Shown: piece by piece, positions 18,880 through 28,210 of the stretch | Layout of the letters: every line of letters starts with the position of its first letter | How positions within the stretch are numbered: position 1 is the first letter of the stretch | DNA from: JBLMXQ01 sp050257855 | GTDB taxonomy: Bacteria > Acidobacteriota > Vicinamibacteria > Vicinamibacterales > CAVVIG01 | Assembly: GCA_050257855.1 (NCBI GenBank) | Contig: JBLMXQ010000132.1 | Span: forward strand, 33,993-97,992 | Reading direction: 5' to 3' | DNA: 64,000 nucleotides | Notes under the pieces: generated by a model | Database searches by the model: none | What the model was told of the DNA's origin: nothing | The model's input: only the letters and a program-made list of their open reading frames with translations | Made by a program: the position numbers and the translations under genes

Positions 18880-20259
18880 GTGGCCATCTACCTGCCCGAG
18901 ACGACGCAGACCACCATCGAGACGCTCACGCCCCGGCAGATCGTCGCCGAGCTCGACAAGTACGTCGTGGGCCAGGGCAACGCCAAACGCGCGGTCGCCA
19001 TCGCGCTGCGAAACCGCACGCGGCGGCAGAAGCTCCCACCCGAGCTCGCCGAGGAGGTCGCGCCGAAGAACATCCTCATGATCGGCCCGACCGGCGTCGG
19101 CAAGACCGAGATCGCGCGGCGGCTTGCGCGCCTCGCGCAGTCGCCGTTCATCAAGGTCGAGGCGTCGAAGTTCACCGAGGTCGGTTACGTCGGGCGCGAC
19201 GTCGAGTCGATGGTGCGCGATCTCGTCGAGCTGGGCATCGACATGGTGCGCGAGGAGCGCCTCGAGGAGGTGCGCGCCAAGGCCGCTCAGAACGCCGAGG
19301 AGCGGCTGCTCGATCTGCTGCTTCCGCCGACGCGGCCGATCGCGCCGGACGAGGATCCGGCCGCCCTGCGCGACCAGCAGGCGCAGACGCGCGAGCGGTT
19401 CCGGGAGCAGCTCCACGCCGGCCGGCTCGATTCGCGCGTCGTCGAGCTCGACGTGCGCGAGAAGTCGATGCCGTCGTTCGAGATCATCGCCGGCTCCTCC
19501 GTCGAGGAGGTCGACATCAACCTGAAGGACATGCTGCCGGGGCTGTTCCAGGGGAAGACGAAGAAGCGCCGCGTGAAGGTCCCGGAAGCGCTCGAGTACC
19601 TCACGCAGGAAGAAGAGCAGAAGCTGATCGACATGGAGAGCGTCGCGCGTACGGCGGTCCAGCGCGTCGAGCAGGCCGGAATCATCTTCGTCGACGAGAT
19701 CGACAAGATCGCCGGCCGGGAGGGGAGCCAGGGGCCGGACGTCAGCCGCGAGGGGGTCCAGCGCGACATCCTGCCGATCGTCGAGGGCACGACGGTCAAC
19801 ACGAAGCACGGCATGGTCCGCACGGATCACATCCTCTTCATCGCCGCCGGCGCGTTCCACGTCTCGAAGCCGTCGGACCTGATTCCGGAGCTGCAGGGGC
19901 GCTTTCCGATCCGCGTGGAGCTCGACGCGCTCGGCAAGGACGAGTTCGTCCGCATCCTCACCGAGCCGCGCAGCGCGCTGGTCAAGCAGTACACCGCGCT
20001 CATGGAGACCGAAGGCATCCACCTGACGTTCACGGCCGACGCCATCGATCGCATCGCCGACTTCGCGACGATCGTCAACGAACGGACGGAGAACATCGGC
20101 GCCCGCCGGCTCCACACGGTGATGGAGAAGCTCCTCGACGACATCTCGTTCGAGGGACCGGATCTCGCGCAGAAGGACGTCGTCATCGATGACGCGTACG
20201 TGACCCGGATGCTGGCGGAGATCGTCGGCAACGAGGATCTGTCCCGGTACATCCTGTGA
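18880..20259 (+). CDS. hslU: HslU ATPase, unfoldase subunit of HslVU protease
   Basis: AAA+ unfoldase of 459 residues. It opens with the typical LTPRQIVAELDKYVVGQG. Walker A GPTGVGKTE is at 69-77, followed by FIKVEASKFTEVGYVGRDVE. The intermediate (I) domain spans about 110-240, Walker B is IIFVDEIDKIA, and sensor sequences lie in the last 120 residues. The C-terminus ends DLSRYIL, the short tail that docks into HslV and activates it. The GTG start follows the hslV stop directly. The downstream lipoprotein gene overlaps the stop by four bases. Confidence 0.97.
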   Translation: MAIYLPETTQTTIETLTPRQIVAELDKYVVGQGNAKRAVAIALRNRTRRQKLPPELAEEVAPKNILMIGPTGVGKTEIARRLARLAQSPFIKVEASKFTEVGYVGRDVESMVRDLVELGIDMVREERLEEVRAKAAQNAEERLLDLLLPPTRPIAPDEDPAALRDQQAQTRERFREQLHAGRLDSRVVELDVREKSMPSFEIIAGSSVEEVDINLKDMLPGLFQGKTKKRRVKVPEALEYLTQEEEQKLIDMESVARTAVQRVEQAGIIFVDEIDKIAGREGSQGPDVSREGVQRDILPIVEGTTVNTKHGMVRTDHILFIAAGAFHVSKPSDLIPELQGRFPIRVELDALGKDEFVRILTEPRSALVKQYTALMETEGIHLTFTADAIDRIADFATIVNERTENIGARRLHTVMEKLLDDISFEGPDLAQKDVVIDDAYVTRMLAEIVGNEDLSRYIL

Positions 20260-21479
20260 GGCGACTCGCCTTCCTGGTGGCCCTTGCCTCGCTCGCCGGC
20301 GCGTGCGGCAAGAAGGGGCCGCCGCTGCCGCCGCTCGTCAAGCTGCCCGAGGCGCCCCGCGATTTCGCCGCCGCGCGCCGCGACGACGTCGTCGAGCTGC
20401 AGTTCACCGTCCCGGCCGCCAATACCGACGGCACCAAGCCCGCGAACGTCGAGCGGGTGGAGGTCTATGCCTTCACCGGTCCCCCCGACGTCACGGACAA
20501 GGATCTGCTCGACTCGAGCAACCGTATCGGCAGCGTGCCGGTGAAGGCGCCGCCCGATCCGGATGCCGCCGTGGAGCCGGGCGAGGAAGAGCCGGAGGCG
20601 CCCGCGGGTCCCGGCCTCGACCAGGGCGCGTCGGCCCACCTGACCGAGACCATGACGCCGGCTCTCATGACCGAGGCCAGCGCTCCGTCCAAACCGAAGA
20701 AGAAATCGCGCGAGAAGACGAGCGCCGAAGGACCGCTGCTCGGGCCATTCAGCGAGGTGCCGAGGCGCACCTACGTAGCCGTCGGCATCAGCACCCGCGG
20801 CCGCAAGGGGTCGCTGTCGCAGCGCGCCGCCGTGCCTCTCGTGCCCGCGCCGCCGCCGCCGGCCTCGGTCGAGGTCACGTACGACGAGAGTGCCGTGGCG
20901 ATCGCCTGGCCGCCGCTCGCCGCGCAGGTCGGCGCCGACGAGGACGTTCTGCCTTCGTCGCCGTTCGGCGTCACGCCGCCGACGTTCGGCTTCGAGGTGT
21001 ACGAGATGCCGGCCGAGGAGTCGACAGGCGGCACGGGCCGGCGCCTGACCTCATCGCCGATCACCGCCACCCGCTACACCGATACGGACATGACGTGGGG
21101 CGACCGGCGCTGTTACACCGTGCGCACCATCGAAACGATCGGCGGCCTGCCGATCGAGAGCCGCGCCGCGACGCCGGCATGCGTGACGCTGACCGACACG
21201 TTCCCGCCGGCGCCGCCGAAGGGCCTGACGGCGGTCGCCTCCGAGCACGCGATCAGCCTGATCTGGCAGCCGAACACGGAGAAGGACCTGGCCGGATACA
21301 TCGTCCTGCGCGGCTCGAACGGGGGACCGCTGGCGCCGATCACGCCGGCGCCGATTCAGGATGCGACGTACCACGACGACGTCCAGCCGGGCGTGCGATT
21401 CACGTATGCCGTGCGCGCCGTCGACAAGGCGGGCAACGAGAGCGCGCCGTCGAACCGCGTCGACGAAGTCGCGCGATAG
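20256..21479 (+). CDS. Lipoprotein with fibronectin type III-like domains
   Basis: Predicted lipoprotein of 407 residues, GTG start overlapping hslU by four bases. Signal peptide with lipobox SLAGAC (acceptor C17). Two or three fibronectin-III-like beta segments are visible (residues about 30-80, 170-310, 315-405), the last clearest with PPAPPKGLTAVASEHAISLI and GYIVLRGSNGGP. An Ala/Pro/Glu/Lys linker (about 105-155) separates them. FN3 domains usually bind other proteins or carbohydrate at the surface; no catalytic motif is seen. Co-transcription with hslVU looks likely, but a functional link is not established. Confidence 0.85.
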   Translation: MRRLAFLVALASLAGACGKKGPPLPPLVKLPEAPRDFAAARRDDVVELQFTVPAANTDGTKPANVERVEVYAFTGPPDVTDKDLLDSSNRIGSVPVKAPPDPDAAVEPGEEEPEAPAGPGLDQGASAHLTETMTPALMTEASAPSKPKKKSREKTSAEGPLLGPFSEVPRRTYVAVGISTRGRKGSLSQRAAVPLVPAPPPPASVEVTYDESAVAIAWPPLAAQVGADEDVLPSSPFGVTPPTFGFEVYEMPAEESTGGTGRRLTSSPITATRYTDTDMTWGDRRCYTVRTIETIGGLPIESRAATPACVTLTDTFPPAPPKGLTAVASEHAISLIWQPNTEKDLAGYIVLRGSNGGPLAPITPAPIQDATYHDDVQPGVRFTYAVRAVDKAGNESAPSNRVDEVAR

Positions 21480-21500
21480 GCATTTGCGGGGCTCGTCCGT

Positions 21501-21506
21501 TAGAAT
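21501..21506 (+). promoter_or_regulatory. -10 box (TAGAAT) before the FAH-family gene
   Basis: TAGAAT 50 bases before the ATG at 21557, in the only gap between the lipoprotein gene and the metabolic genes. No good -35 is visible. It could be the promoter for the 21.6-24.5 kb gene group. Confidence 0.35.
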
Positions 21507-21556
21507 GCGCGCGAGGCCGGGAGGCTCCGCTCGCAGGTCGCCGTTAAGAGGAAGGG

Positions 21557-22333
21557 ATGGAACGCATATACCAGGTATCGGAGGACGGCGGCGCGCCGTT
21601 TCACGTCATCGAGCGCGACGGCGCCGTCACCCGGCTCGACGGGTACGTCTTCGGCGCGTACCGCGCGGGGGCGCCGGTGCCGGGTGGGCTCGGCGGGTTG
21701 AAGGTCCTTGCGCCCGTGATGCCGTCGAAAATCGTGTGCGTCGGCCTGAATTACAAGGACCACGCCGCCGAGCAGGGCAAGCCGCTCCCGGCCGAGCCGC
21801 TCATCTTCATCAAGCCGCGGACGGCGGTCGTCAACCCGGGCGATCCGATTCTCCTGCCGCCGGGCGTCGGGCGCGTGGATCACGAGGCCGAGCTAGGGGT
21901 CGTCATCGGCCGGCGCGCCCACCGGGTGCCGCGCGCCCGGGCCTGGGAGTACGTCCTCGGCCTCATCTGCGTGAACGACGTGACGGCGCGGGATCTGCAG
22001 AAGAAGGATTCGCAGTACACCCGCTGCAAGGGGTTCGACACCTTCGCGCCGATCGGGCCGTGCATCGCGACCGGCGTCGACGGCGAGCCGCGGGCGGTCG
22101 AAGGCTGGGTGAACGGCGAGCGCCGGCAGGCCTCGTCCACGCGCCACCTGATCTTTCCGATCGACCAGCTCGTCGAGTTCGTCACGTTCGTGATGACGCT
22201 CGAGCCGGGCGACATCATCTCGACCGGAACGCCCGAAGGCATCGGACCGCTCGCCGACGGCGATACGGTCACCGTGAAGGTCGAAGGGGTCGGTGAGCTC
22301 AGCAACCCGGTCATCAGCGAGAGACCATCATGA
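21557..22333 (+). CDS. Fumarylacetoacetate hydrolase family protein
   Basis: FAH-fold enzyme of 258 residues. The family includes acylpyruvases, oxaloacetate decarboxylases and hydratases/isomerases of aromatic catabolism. The metal-binding set is present: VDHEAELGVVIG supplies two glutamates and VNDVTARDLQ the aspartate. IVCVGLNYKDHAAE and FIKPRTAVVNPGDPI are typical of the FAHD1-like group, and DIISTGTPEGIGP is the conserved C-terminal loop. AGAGGAAGG lies ahead of the ATG. The exact substrate is not clear. It overlaps the transaldolase-like gene by four bases. Confidence 0.92.
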   Translation: MERIYQVSEDGGAPFHVIERDGAVTRLDGYVFGAYRAGAPVPGGLGGLKVLAPVMPSKIVCVGLNYKDHAAEQGKPLPAEPLIFIKPRTAVVNPGDPILLPPGVGRVDHEAELGVVIGRRAHRVPRARAWEYVLGLICVNDVTARDLQKKDSQYTRCKGFDTFAPIGPCIATGVDGEPRAVEGWVNGERRQASSTRHLIFPIDQLVEFVTFVMTLEPGDIISTGTPEGIGPLADGDTVTVKVEGVGELSNPVISERPS

Positions 22334-22986
22334 AGATCTTTGCAGACACCGGCAGCATCAGCGCCATCCAGACGATCGCCGATCTCGGCATCCTGGACGG
22401 CGTGACGACGAACCCGTCGCTCCTCGCCAAGGAGCCCGGCGACTTCCGAGAGAACCTGAAGAAGATCTGCCAGATCGTGAAGGGGCCGGTCAGCGGCGAG
22501 GTGACCGCGACCGACTTCGCCGGGATGATGCGCGAGGGGCACGACATCGCATCGATCGATCAGCACATGGTCGTGAAGGTGCCGCTCACGCGCGACGGGA
22601 TCAAGGCGTGCAAGGCGCTCTCCGGCGAGGGCATCCACGTCAACGTCACGCTCTGCTTCTCGGCGGCGCAGGCGATCCTGGCGGCCAAGGCCGGCGCGAC
22701 CTTCGTCAGCCCGTTTGTCGGCCGCCTCGACGACATCGCGACCAACGGCATGGATCTGATTCGCGAGATCGTCGGCATCTACGACAACTACGAGTTCACG
22801 ACCGAGGTGCTCGTCGCCAGCGTCCGCCATCCGATCCACATCGTGGAGGCGGCGCGCATGGGCGCCGACATCTGCACCTGTCCGCCTGCCGTGATCGATG
22901 CGATGTACAACCATCCGCTCACGAGCATCGGACTCGAGAAGTTCCTGAAGGACTGGGAGAAGGTGCACGCCGCCACGAGGGTGTAG
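22330..22986 (+). CDS. Fructose-6-phosphate aldolase / transaldolase (TalC/FSA type)
   Basis: Short class I aldolase of 218 residues from the TalC/FSA family, which either transfers dihydroxyacetone units (transaldolase) or cleaves fructose-6-phosphate. It begins MKIFADTGSISAIQTIADLG, with GVTTNPSLLAK. The Schiff-base lysine is K83 (MVVKVPLTRDG). FVSPFVGRLDDI and EVLVASVRHPIHIVEAARMG are family signatures. Which of the two activities dominates is not decidable here. Start overlaps the FAH-family stop (ATGA); the carboxyltransferase gene begins eight bases after the stop. Confidence 0.94.
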   Translation: MKIFADTGSISAIQTIADLGILDGVTTNPSLLAKEPGDFRENLKKICQIVKGPVSGEVTATDFAGMMREGHDIASIDQHMVVKVPLTRDGIKACKALSGEGIHVNVTLCFSAAQAILAAKAGATFVSPFVGRLDDIATNGMDLIREIVGIYDNYEFTTEVLVASVRHPIHIVEAARMGADICTCPPAVIDAMYNHPLTSIGLEKFLKDWEKVHAATRV

Positions 22987-22994
22987 CCGGCCGC

Positions 22995-24536
<1,542 letters not shown>

Positions 24537-24541
24537 AACGT

Positions 24542-24573
24542 GGTGAAGGGGTGAAGGGGTGATGGAGTGACGG
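24542..24573 (+). repeat. Tandem octamer repeat (GGTGAAGG)
   Basis: GGTGAAGG at 24542-24549 and 24550-24557, then GGTGATGG and a degenerate GTGACGG. It fills the gap between the carboxyltransferase and amidase genes and includes the proposed GTG start of the amidase. Copy number could affect translation initiation there. Confidence 0.7.
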
Positions 24574-26168
24574 GGACCCCGCCGACGAAGGTGGCCAGGA
24601 CGCTGAGAACCGCCCTCGTGGCGGCGGCGGTCGCATCCGGCGCCGCCGCCCGGAGGCAGGCGCCGGCCCAGGCGCCGGCGCCTCCGCGCTTCGCGATCGA
24701 GGAGGCGACGATTGCCGGCATCGAGGCGGCGTTCCGCAGCCACGCGATCACCTGTCGCTCGCTCGTCCAGCAGTACCTCCGGCGCATCGACGCCTACGAC
24801 AAGAACGGCCCGGCGCTGAACGCGATCATCCGGATCAATCCCCGCGCGCTCGAAGACGCCGACGATCTCGACCGCCGCTTCGCGCAGTCCGGCCCGGTCG
24901 GCCCGATGCACTGCATCCCGGTGATCGTCAAGGACAACTACGAGACGATCGACATGCCGACGAGCGCCGGCTCGCTGTCGCTCGACGGCATGATGACCGG
25001 CAGGGACGCCTTCGTCGTCGGGCGGCTGCGGGCGGCCGGCGCGCTGATGCTCGCCAAGTCGAACATGGCCGAGTTCGCGTTCAGCCCGGTCGAGACGGTC
25101 AGCTCCGTGCTGCCCGGCTACACGCGCAACCCGTACGACACCAGCCGCGTCACGGCCGGATCGAGCGGCGGCTCGGCCGCCGCCGCCGCCGCCAGCTTCG
25201 GCGCCATCGCGCTCGGCAGCGACACCGGCGACTCGATTCGCGGCCCCTCCGCACACCAGGCGCTCGTCGGCCTGCGGTCGACGATGGGCCTGGTCAGCCG
25301 GGCGGGCGTCGTGCCGCTGAACCTCGGCGCCGACATCGCCGGCGCCCTCACCCGGACGGTCGCCGACACCGCGGCCGTGCTCCAGGTGATCGCGGGACCG
25401 GACCCGGACGATCCGGTCACCGCGGCGAGTCGCGGACACATCCCGGCCAGCTATGCCGCGTCCCTCGTCCGCGGCGGCCTCGCGGGCGCGCGGCTCGGCG
25501 TGCTCCACCAGGCGTACGACCGGCCGTCGCTCGATCCCGAGGTCCGGCAGGTGTTCGAGGCCGCGCTGGACGAACTGAGGGCTCAGGGCGCGCAGGTCGT
25601 CGATCCGGTCGCCGTCGACGGGCTCGAAGAGATGCGGAAGGCGGAGACCGGCGGCTGCAACGAATTCAAGTACGACCTCAACCGCTACCTCGCCGGGCTG
25701 GGCGACAAGGCGCCGATGCACTCGCTCGCCGAGATCATCAAGTCGCACGAGTTCCACCCGTCGATTGAGGGCCGGCTGGAAGCGGCCGAGAAGGCCGACG
25801 ACATTCCCGGCGAATCGCCGGGCTGCCGGTCGCGCGAGGAGTTCCGGGAGAAGCTGCGGGCGGGGGTGATCGCGCTCATGGACGGCCAGCGTCTCGACGC
25901 GCTCGTCTATCCGACATGGAGCAACGTCCCGCGGCTCATCGGCGATCTGAACACGCCCGGCGGCGACAACAACCAGCTCTTCTCGCCGAGCACCGGGTTT
26001 CCGGCGATCACGGTGCCGATGGGCTTCACGCGCGGCGGCACGCTGCCGGCCGGCCTTCAGTTCTTCGGCCGCGCGTGGAGCGAGCCGACGCTCCTGAAGC
26101 TGGCGTACGCCTACGAGCAGGCCACGCACCATCGGCGCCCGCCCGTGTCGACCCCGCCGCTGCGCTGA
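24567..26168 (+). CDS. Amidase signature family enzyme
   Basis: Amidase of 533 residues using a Ser-cisSer-Lys triad: K122 (VIVKDNY), cis-Ser S200 (AGSSGGSAAA) and nucleophile S223 (GSDTGDSIRGP). The usual GGS before the nucleophile is GDS here. Residues 12-40 form a hydrophobic then Ala/Pro-rich leader resembling a signal peptide, so the protein may be exported. The substrate is unknown; peptide amides, aryl amides and others are possible in this family. The GTG start lies in an octamer repeat and is uncertain. It sits between acyl-CoA carboxylase genes but has no obvious part in that pathway. Confidence 0.92.
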   Translation: MTGTPPTKVARTLRTALVAAAVASGAAARRQAPAQAPAPPRFAIEEATIAGIEAAFRSHAITCRSLVQQYLRRIDAYDKNGPALNAIIRINPRALEDADDLDRRFAQSGPVGPMHCIPVIVKDNYETIDMPTSAGSLSLDGMMTGRDAFVVGRLRAAGALMLAKSNMAEFAFSPVETVSSVLPGYTRNPYDTSRVTAGSSGGSAAAAAASFGAIALGSDTGDSIRGPSAHQALVGLRSTMGLVSRAGVVPLNLGADIAGALTRTVADTAAVLQVIAGPDPDDPVTAASRGHIPASYAASLVRGGLAGARLGVLHQAYDRPSLDPEVRQVFEAALDELRAQGAQVVDPVAVDGLEEMRKAETGGCNEFKYDLNRYLAGLGDKAPMHSLAEIIKSHEFHPSIEGRLEAAEKADDIPGESPGCRSREEFREKLRAGVIALMDGQRLDALVYPTWSNVPRLIGDLNTPGGDNNQLFSPSTGFPAITVPMGFTRGGTLPAGLQFFGRAWSEPTLLKLAYAYEQATHHRRPPVSTPPLR

Positions 26169-26171
26169 CGG

Positions 26172-26177
26172 TAGAAT
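26172..26177 (+). promoter_or_regulatory. -10 box (TAGAAT) before the biotin carboxylase gene
   Basis: TAGAAT ends 13 bases before the GTG at 26191, in the short gap after the amidase gene. It would give a leader of about seven bases. No clear -35 is visible. Confidence 0.35.
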
Positions 26178-26190
26178 AGTACGTTCCAGC

Positions 26191-27705
26191 GTGAAGAAAA
26201 TCCTGATCGCCAACCGCGGCGAAATCGCGGTACGTCTGATCCGCGCCTGCCGGGAGATGGGGATTTCGCCGGTCGCCGTCTATTCCGAGTGCGATCGCGC
26301 GGCGCTGCACGTCCGGCTGGCGGACCAGGCGGTGGCGATCGGGCCGAGCGCTCCGCGCGAAAGCTACCTCCGCATCGATCGCATCGTCGACGCCGCGCGC
26401 GCGGCCGGCGCGGACGCCGTCCACCCCGGCTACGGGTTTCTCGCCGAGAACGAAGACTTCGCGGCGGCGTGCCGGGACGCCGGCCTGATCTTCATCGGTC
26501 CGACGCCCGACGCGATTGCGCTGATGGGAAGCAAGACGGCGGCGCGCGCTGCCGCGCGCGGCGCGTCGGTGCCAATCGTCCCCGGCACCGAGGAGCCGCT
26601 CCCGGCCGACCTCTCCGACGAGGCGATTGCCCGCATTGCCGAAGGGATCGGCTATCCGCTGCTGGTGAAAGCGGTGGCGGGCGGCGGCGGCAAGGGCATG
26701 CGCACGGTCACCGATCCGGCCGACCTCGCGGGCGCGGTCCGCGCAGCGCGGTCCGAGGCCGGGACGGCGTTCGGCGATCCGGCGGTGTTCATCGAGCGCC
26801 GTCTCACGCGTCCGCGGCACGTCGAGGTGCAGCTCCTCGGCGATCACCATGGCACGGTGCTGCCGTTCGTGGAGCGCGAGTGCTCGATCCAGCGGCGGCA
26901 CCAGAAGGTCGTCGAGGAGACGCCGTCGCCGGTGATGACGCCCGCGCTGCGATGCGCGATGACGTCGGCGGCGGCGGCCGTCGCGCGAACCGTCGGCTAC
27001 ACGAGCGCGGGCACCATCGAGTTCCTGCTCGACGAGGACGGCCGCTTCTATTTTCTCGAGATGAACACGCGCCTGCAGGTGGAGCACCCGATCACGGAGA
27101 TGGTGACGGGACTCGACCTCGTGCGCTGGCAGATCCGCATAGCGCGCGGCGAGCGCCTCGACCTCGACCCCGAAGCGCTCCTCACGCCGCGCGGGCACGC
27201 GATCGAGTGCCGCGTCTACGCCGAGGACCCGGACAACAATTTCCTCCCCTCGCCGGGACGCATCGTGCAGCTGCGCGCGCCGGGCGGCCCCGGGATCCGC
27301 GACGACAGCGGCGCGACGGCCGGCCTGGACGTGCCGATCTTCTACGATCCGATGATCTCGAAGCTCGTCGCGTGGGCCGAAGATCGACCGCAGGCCATCG
27401 CCCGCATGCGCCGCGCACTCGGCGAGTACCTCGTCGCCGGCATCCGGACGACGCTGCCGTTCTTCCGCTGGCTGTTCGAGCAGCCGGAGTTCCTCGAGGG
27501 GCGGTTCGACACGACGTACCTCGACGAGCTGCTCCGATCGCGGGCCGGCCGCCCGTTCGTCGAGCCGCAGGACGGGCAGGAAGACGTCGCCGCGATGGCG
27601 GCCGCCGTCGACGCGCTGCTGACGGCGGGGGCGGGTGCCGGAGCGCCGCCCGCCGCCGACGCGCGCCGCTGGAAGGCGCTGGCGCGTCTCGAAGGGCTGG
27701 GCTGA
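26191..27705 (+). CDS. Biotin carboxylase subunit of acyl-CoA carboxylase
   Basis: ATP-grasp enzyme of 504 residues that carboxylates biotin with bicarbonate and ATP. It begins KKILIANRGEIAVRLIRACR. It has HPGYGFLAEN, the glycine-rich loop AVAGGGGKGMR, RHVEVQLLGDHHG, ERECSIQRRHQKVVEE and FLEMNTRLQVEHPITEMVTG, followed by the C-terminal domain (GRIVQLRAPGGPGIR). The GTG at 26191 gives the standard N-terminus. The biotin carrier gene starts one base after the stop, and the carboxyltransferase is 1.7 kb upstream. It is separate from, though similar to, housekeeping AccC. Confidence 0.95.
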   Translation: MKKILIANRGEIAVRLIRACREMGISPVAVYSECDRAALHVRLADQAVAIGPSAPRESYLRIDRIVDAARAAGADAVHPGYGFLAENEDFAAACRDAGLIFIGPTPDAIALMGSKTAARAAARGASVPIVPGTEEPLPADLSDEAIARIAEGIGYPLLVKAVAGGGGKGMRTVTDPADLAGAVRAARSEAGTAFGDPAVFIERRLTRPRHVEVQLLGDHHGTVLPFVERECSIQRRHQKVVEETPSPVMTPALRCAMTSAAAAVARTVGYTSAGTIEFLLDEDGRFYFLEMNTRLQVEHPITEMVTGLDLVRWQIRIARGERLDLDPEALLTPRGHAIECRVYAEDPDNNFLPSPGRIVQLRAPGGPGIRDDSGATAGLDVPIFYDPMISKLVAWAEDRPQAIARMRRALGEYLVAGIRTTLPFFRWLFEQPEFLEGRFDTTYLDELLRSRAGRPFVEPQDGQEDVAAMAAAVDALLTAGAGAGAPPAADARRWKALARLEGLG

Positions 27706-27706
27706 G

Positions 27707-28210
27707 GTGCGGTATGAGGTGGACGTCAACGGCCGCGCCCGCCAGGTGGCGGTGGAGCGCGCCGGCGACGCGTTCACGATTGCCATCGACGGCCGCGAGT
27801 GGCGCGTGGACGCGGCCCGCGTGGACGGGCACACGCTGTCGCTCCTCGTCGGCGACCGGAGCTTCGAGGTGACCCTGGCGCCCGACGCGGCCTCGGGCCA
27901 GCTCGCCGTCGGCGTCGGCGCCACGCCGCTGCTCGTCGGCGTCAACAGCCGGCGCCGCTGGGGCCGGAAGGACGAGGGCGCTCACGCCGGCTCGGGACCG
28001 CAGCGCGTCACGGCGCCGATGCCCGGCAAGATCGTCCGGGTGCTGGTCGCTCCAGGCGACGCGGTGCGCGCCCGCCAGGGGCTCGTCGTGGTGGAAGCGA
28101 TGAAGATGGAGAACGAGCTGCGCGCGGGGCGGGACGGCACCGTGGCGGAGATCCACGCGCAGGAGGGGCAGTCGGTCGACGCCGGGGCCCTGCTGGTCGT
28201 CATTCAGTGA
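27707..28210 (+). CDS. Biotin carrier (biotinyl-lipoyl attachment) protein
   Basis: Biotin carboxyl carrier of 167 residues. The C-terminal biotinyl domain (about 98-167) carries the biotinylation lysine K133 in VVVEAMKMENELRAG, with APMPGKIVRVLVAPGDAV before it. The N-terminal 95 residues form a beta-rich region (VDVNGRARQVAVERAGDAF) like the part that links carboxylase and carrier in fused PccA proteins. Here carboxylase and carrier are separate genes. GTG start one base after the carboxylase stop; the next gene (tamB-like) overlaps by four bases. Confidence 0.93.
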   Translation: MRYEVDVNGRARQVAVERAGDAFTIAIDGREWRVDAARVDGHTLSLLVGDRSFEVTLAPDAASGQLAVGVGATPLLVGVNSRRRWGRKDEGAHAGSGPQRVTAPMPGKIVRVLVAPGDAVRARQGLVVVEAMKMENELRAGRDGTVAEIHAQEGQSVDAGALLVVIQ

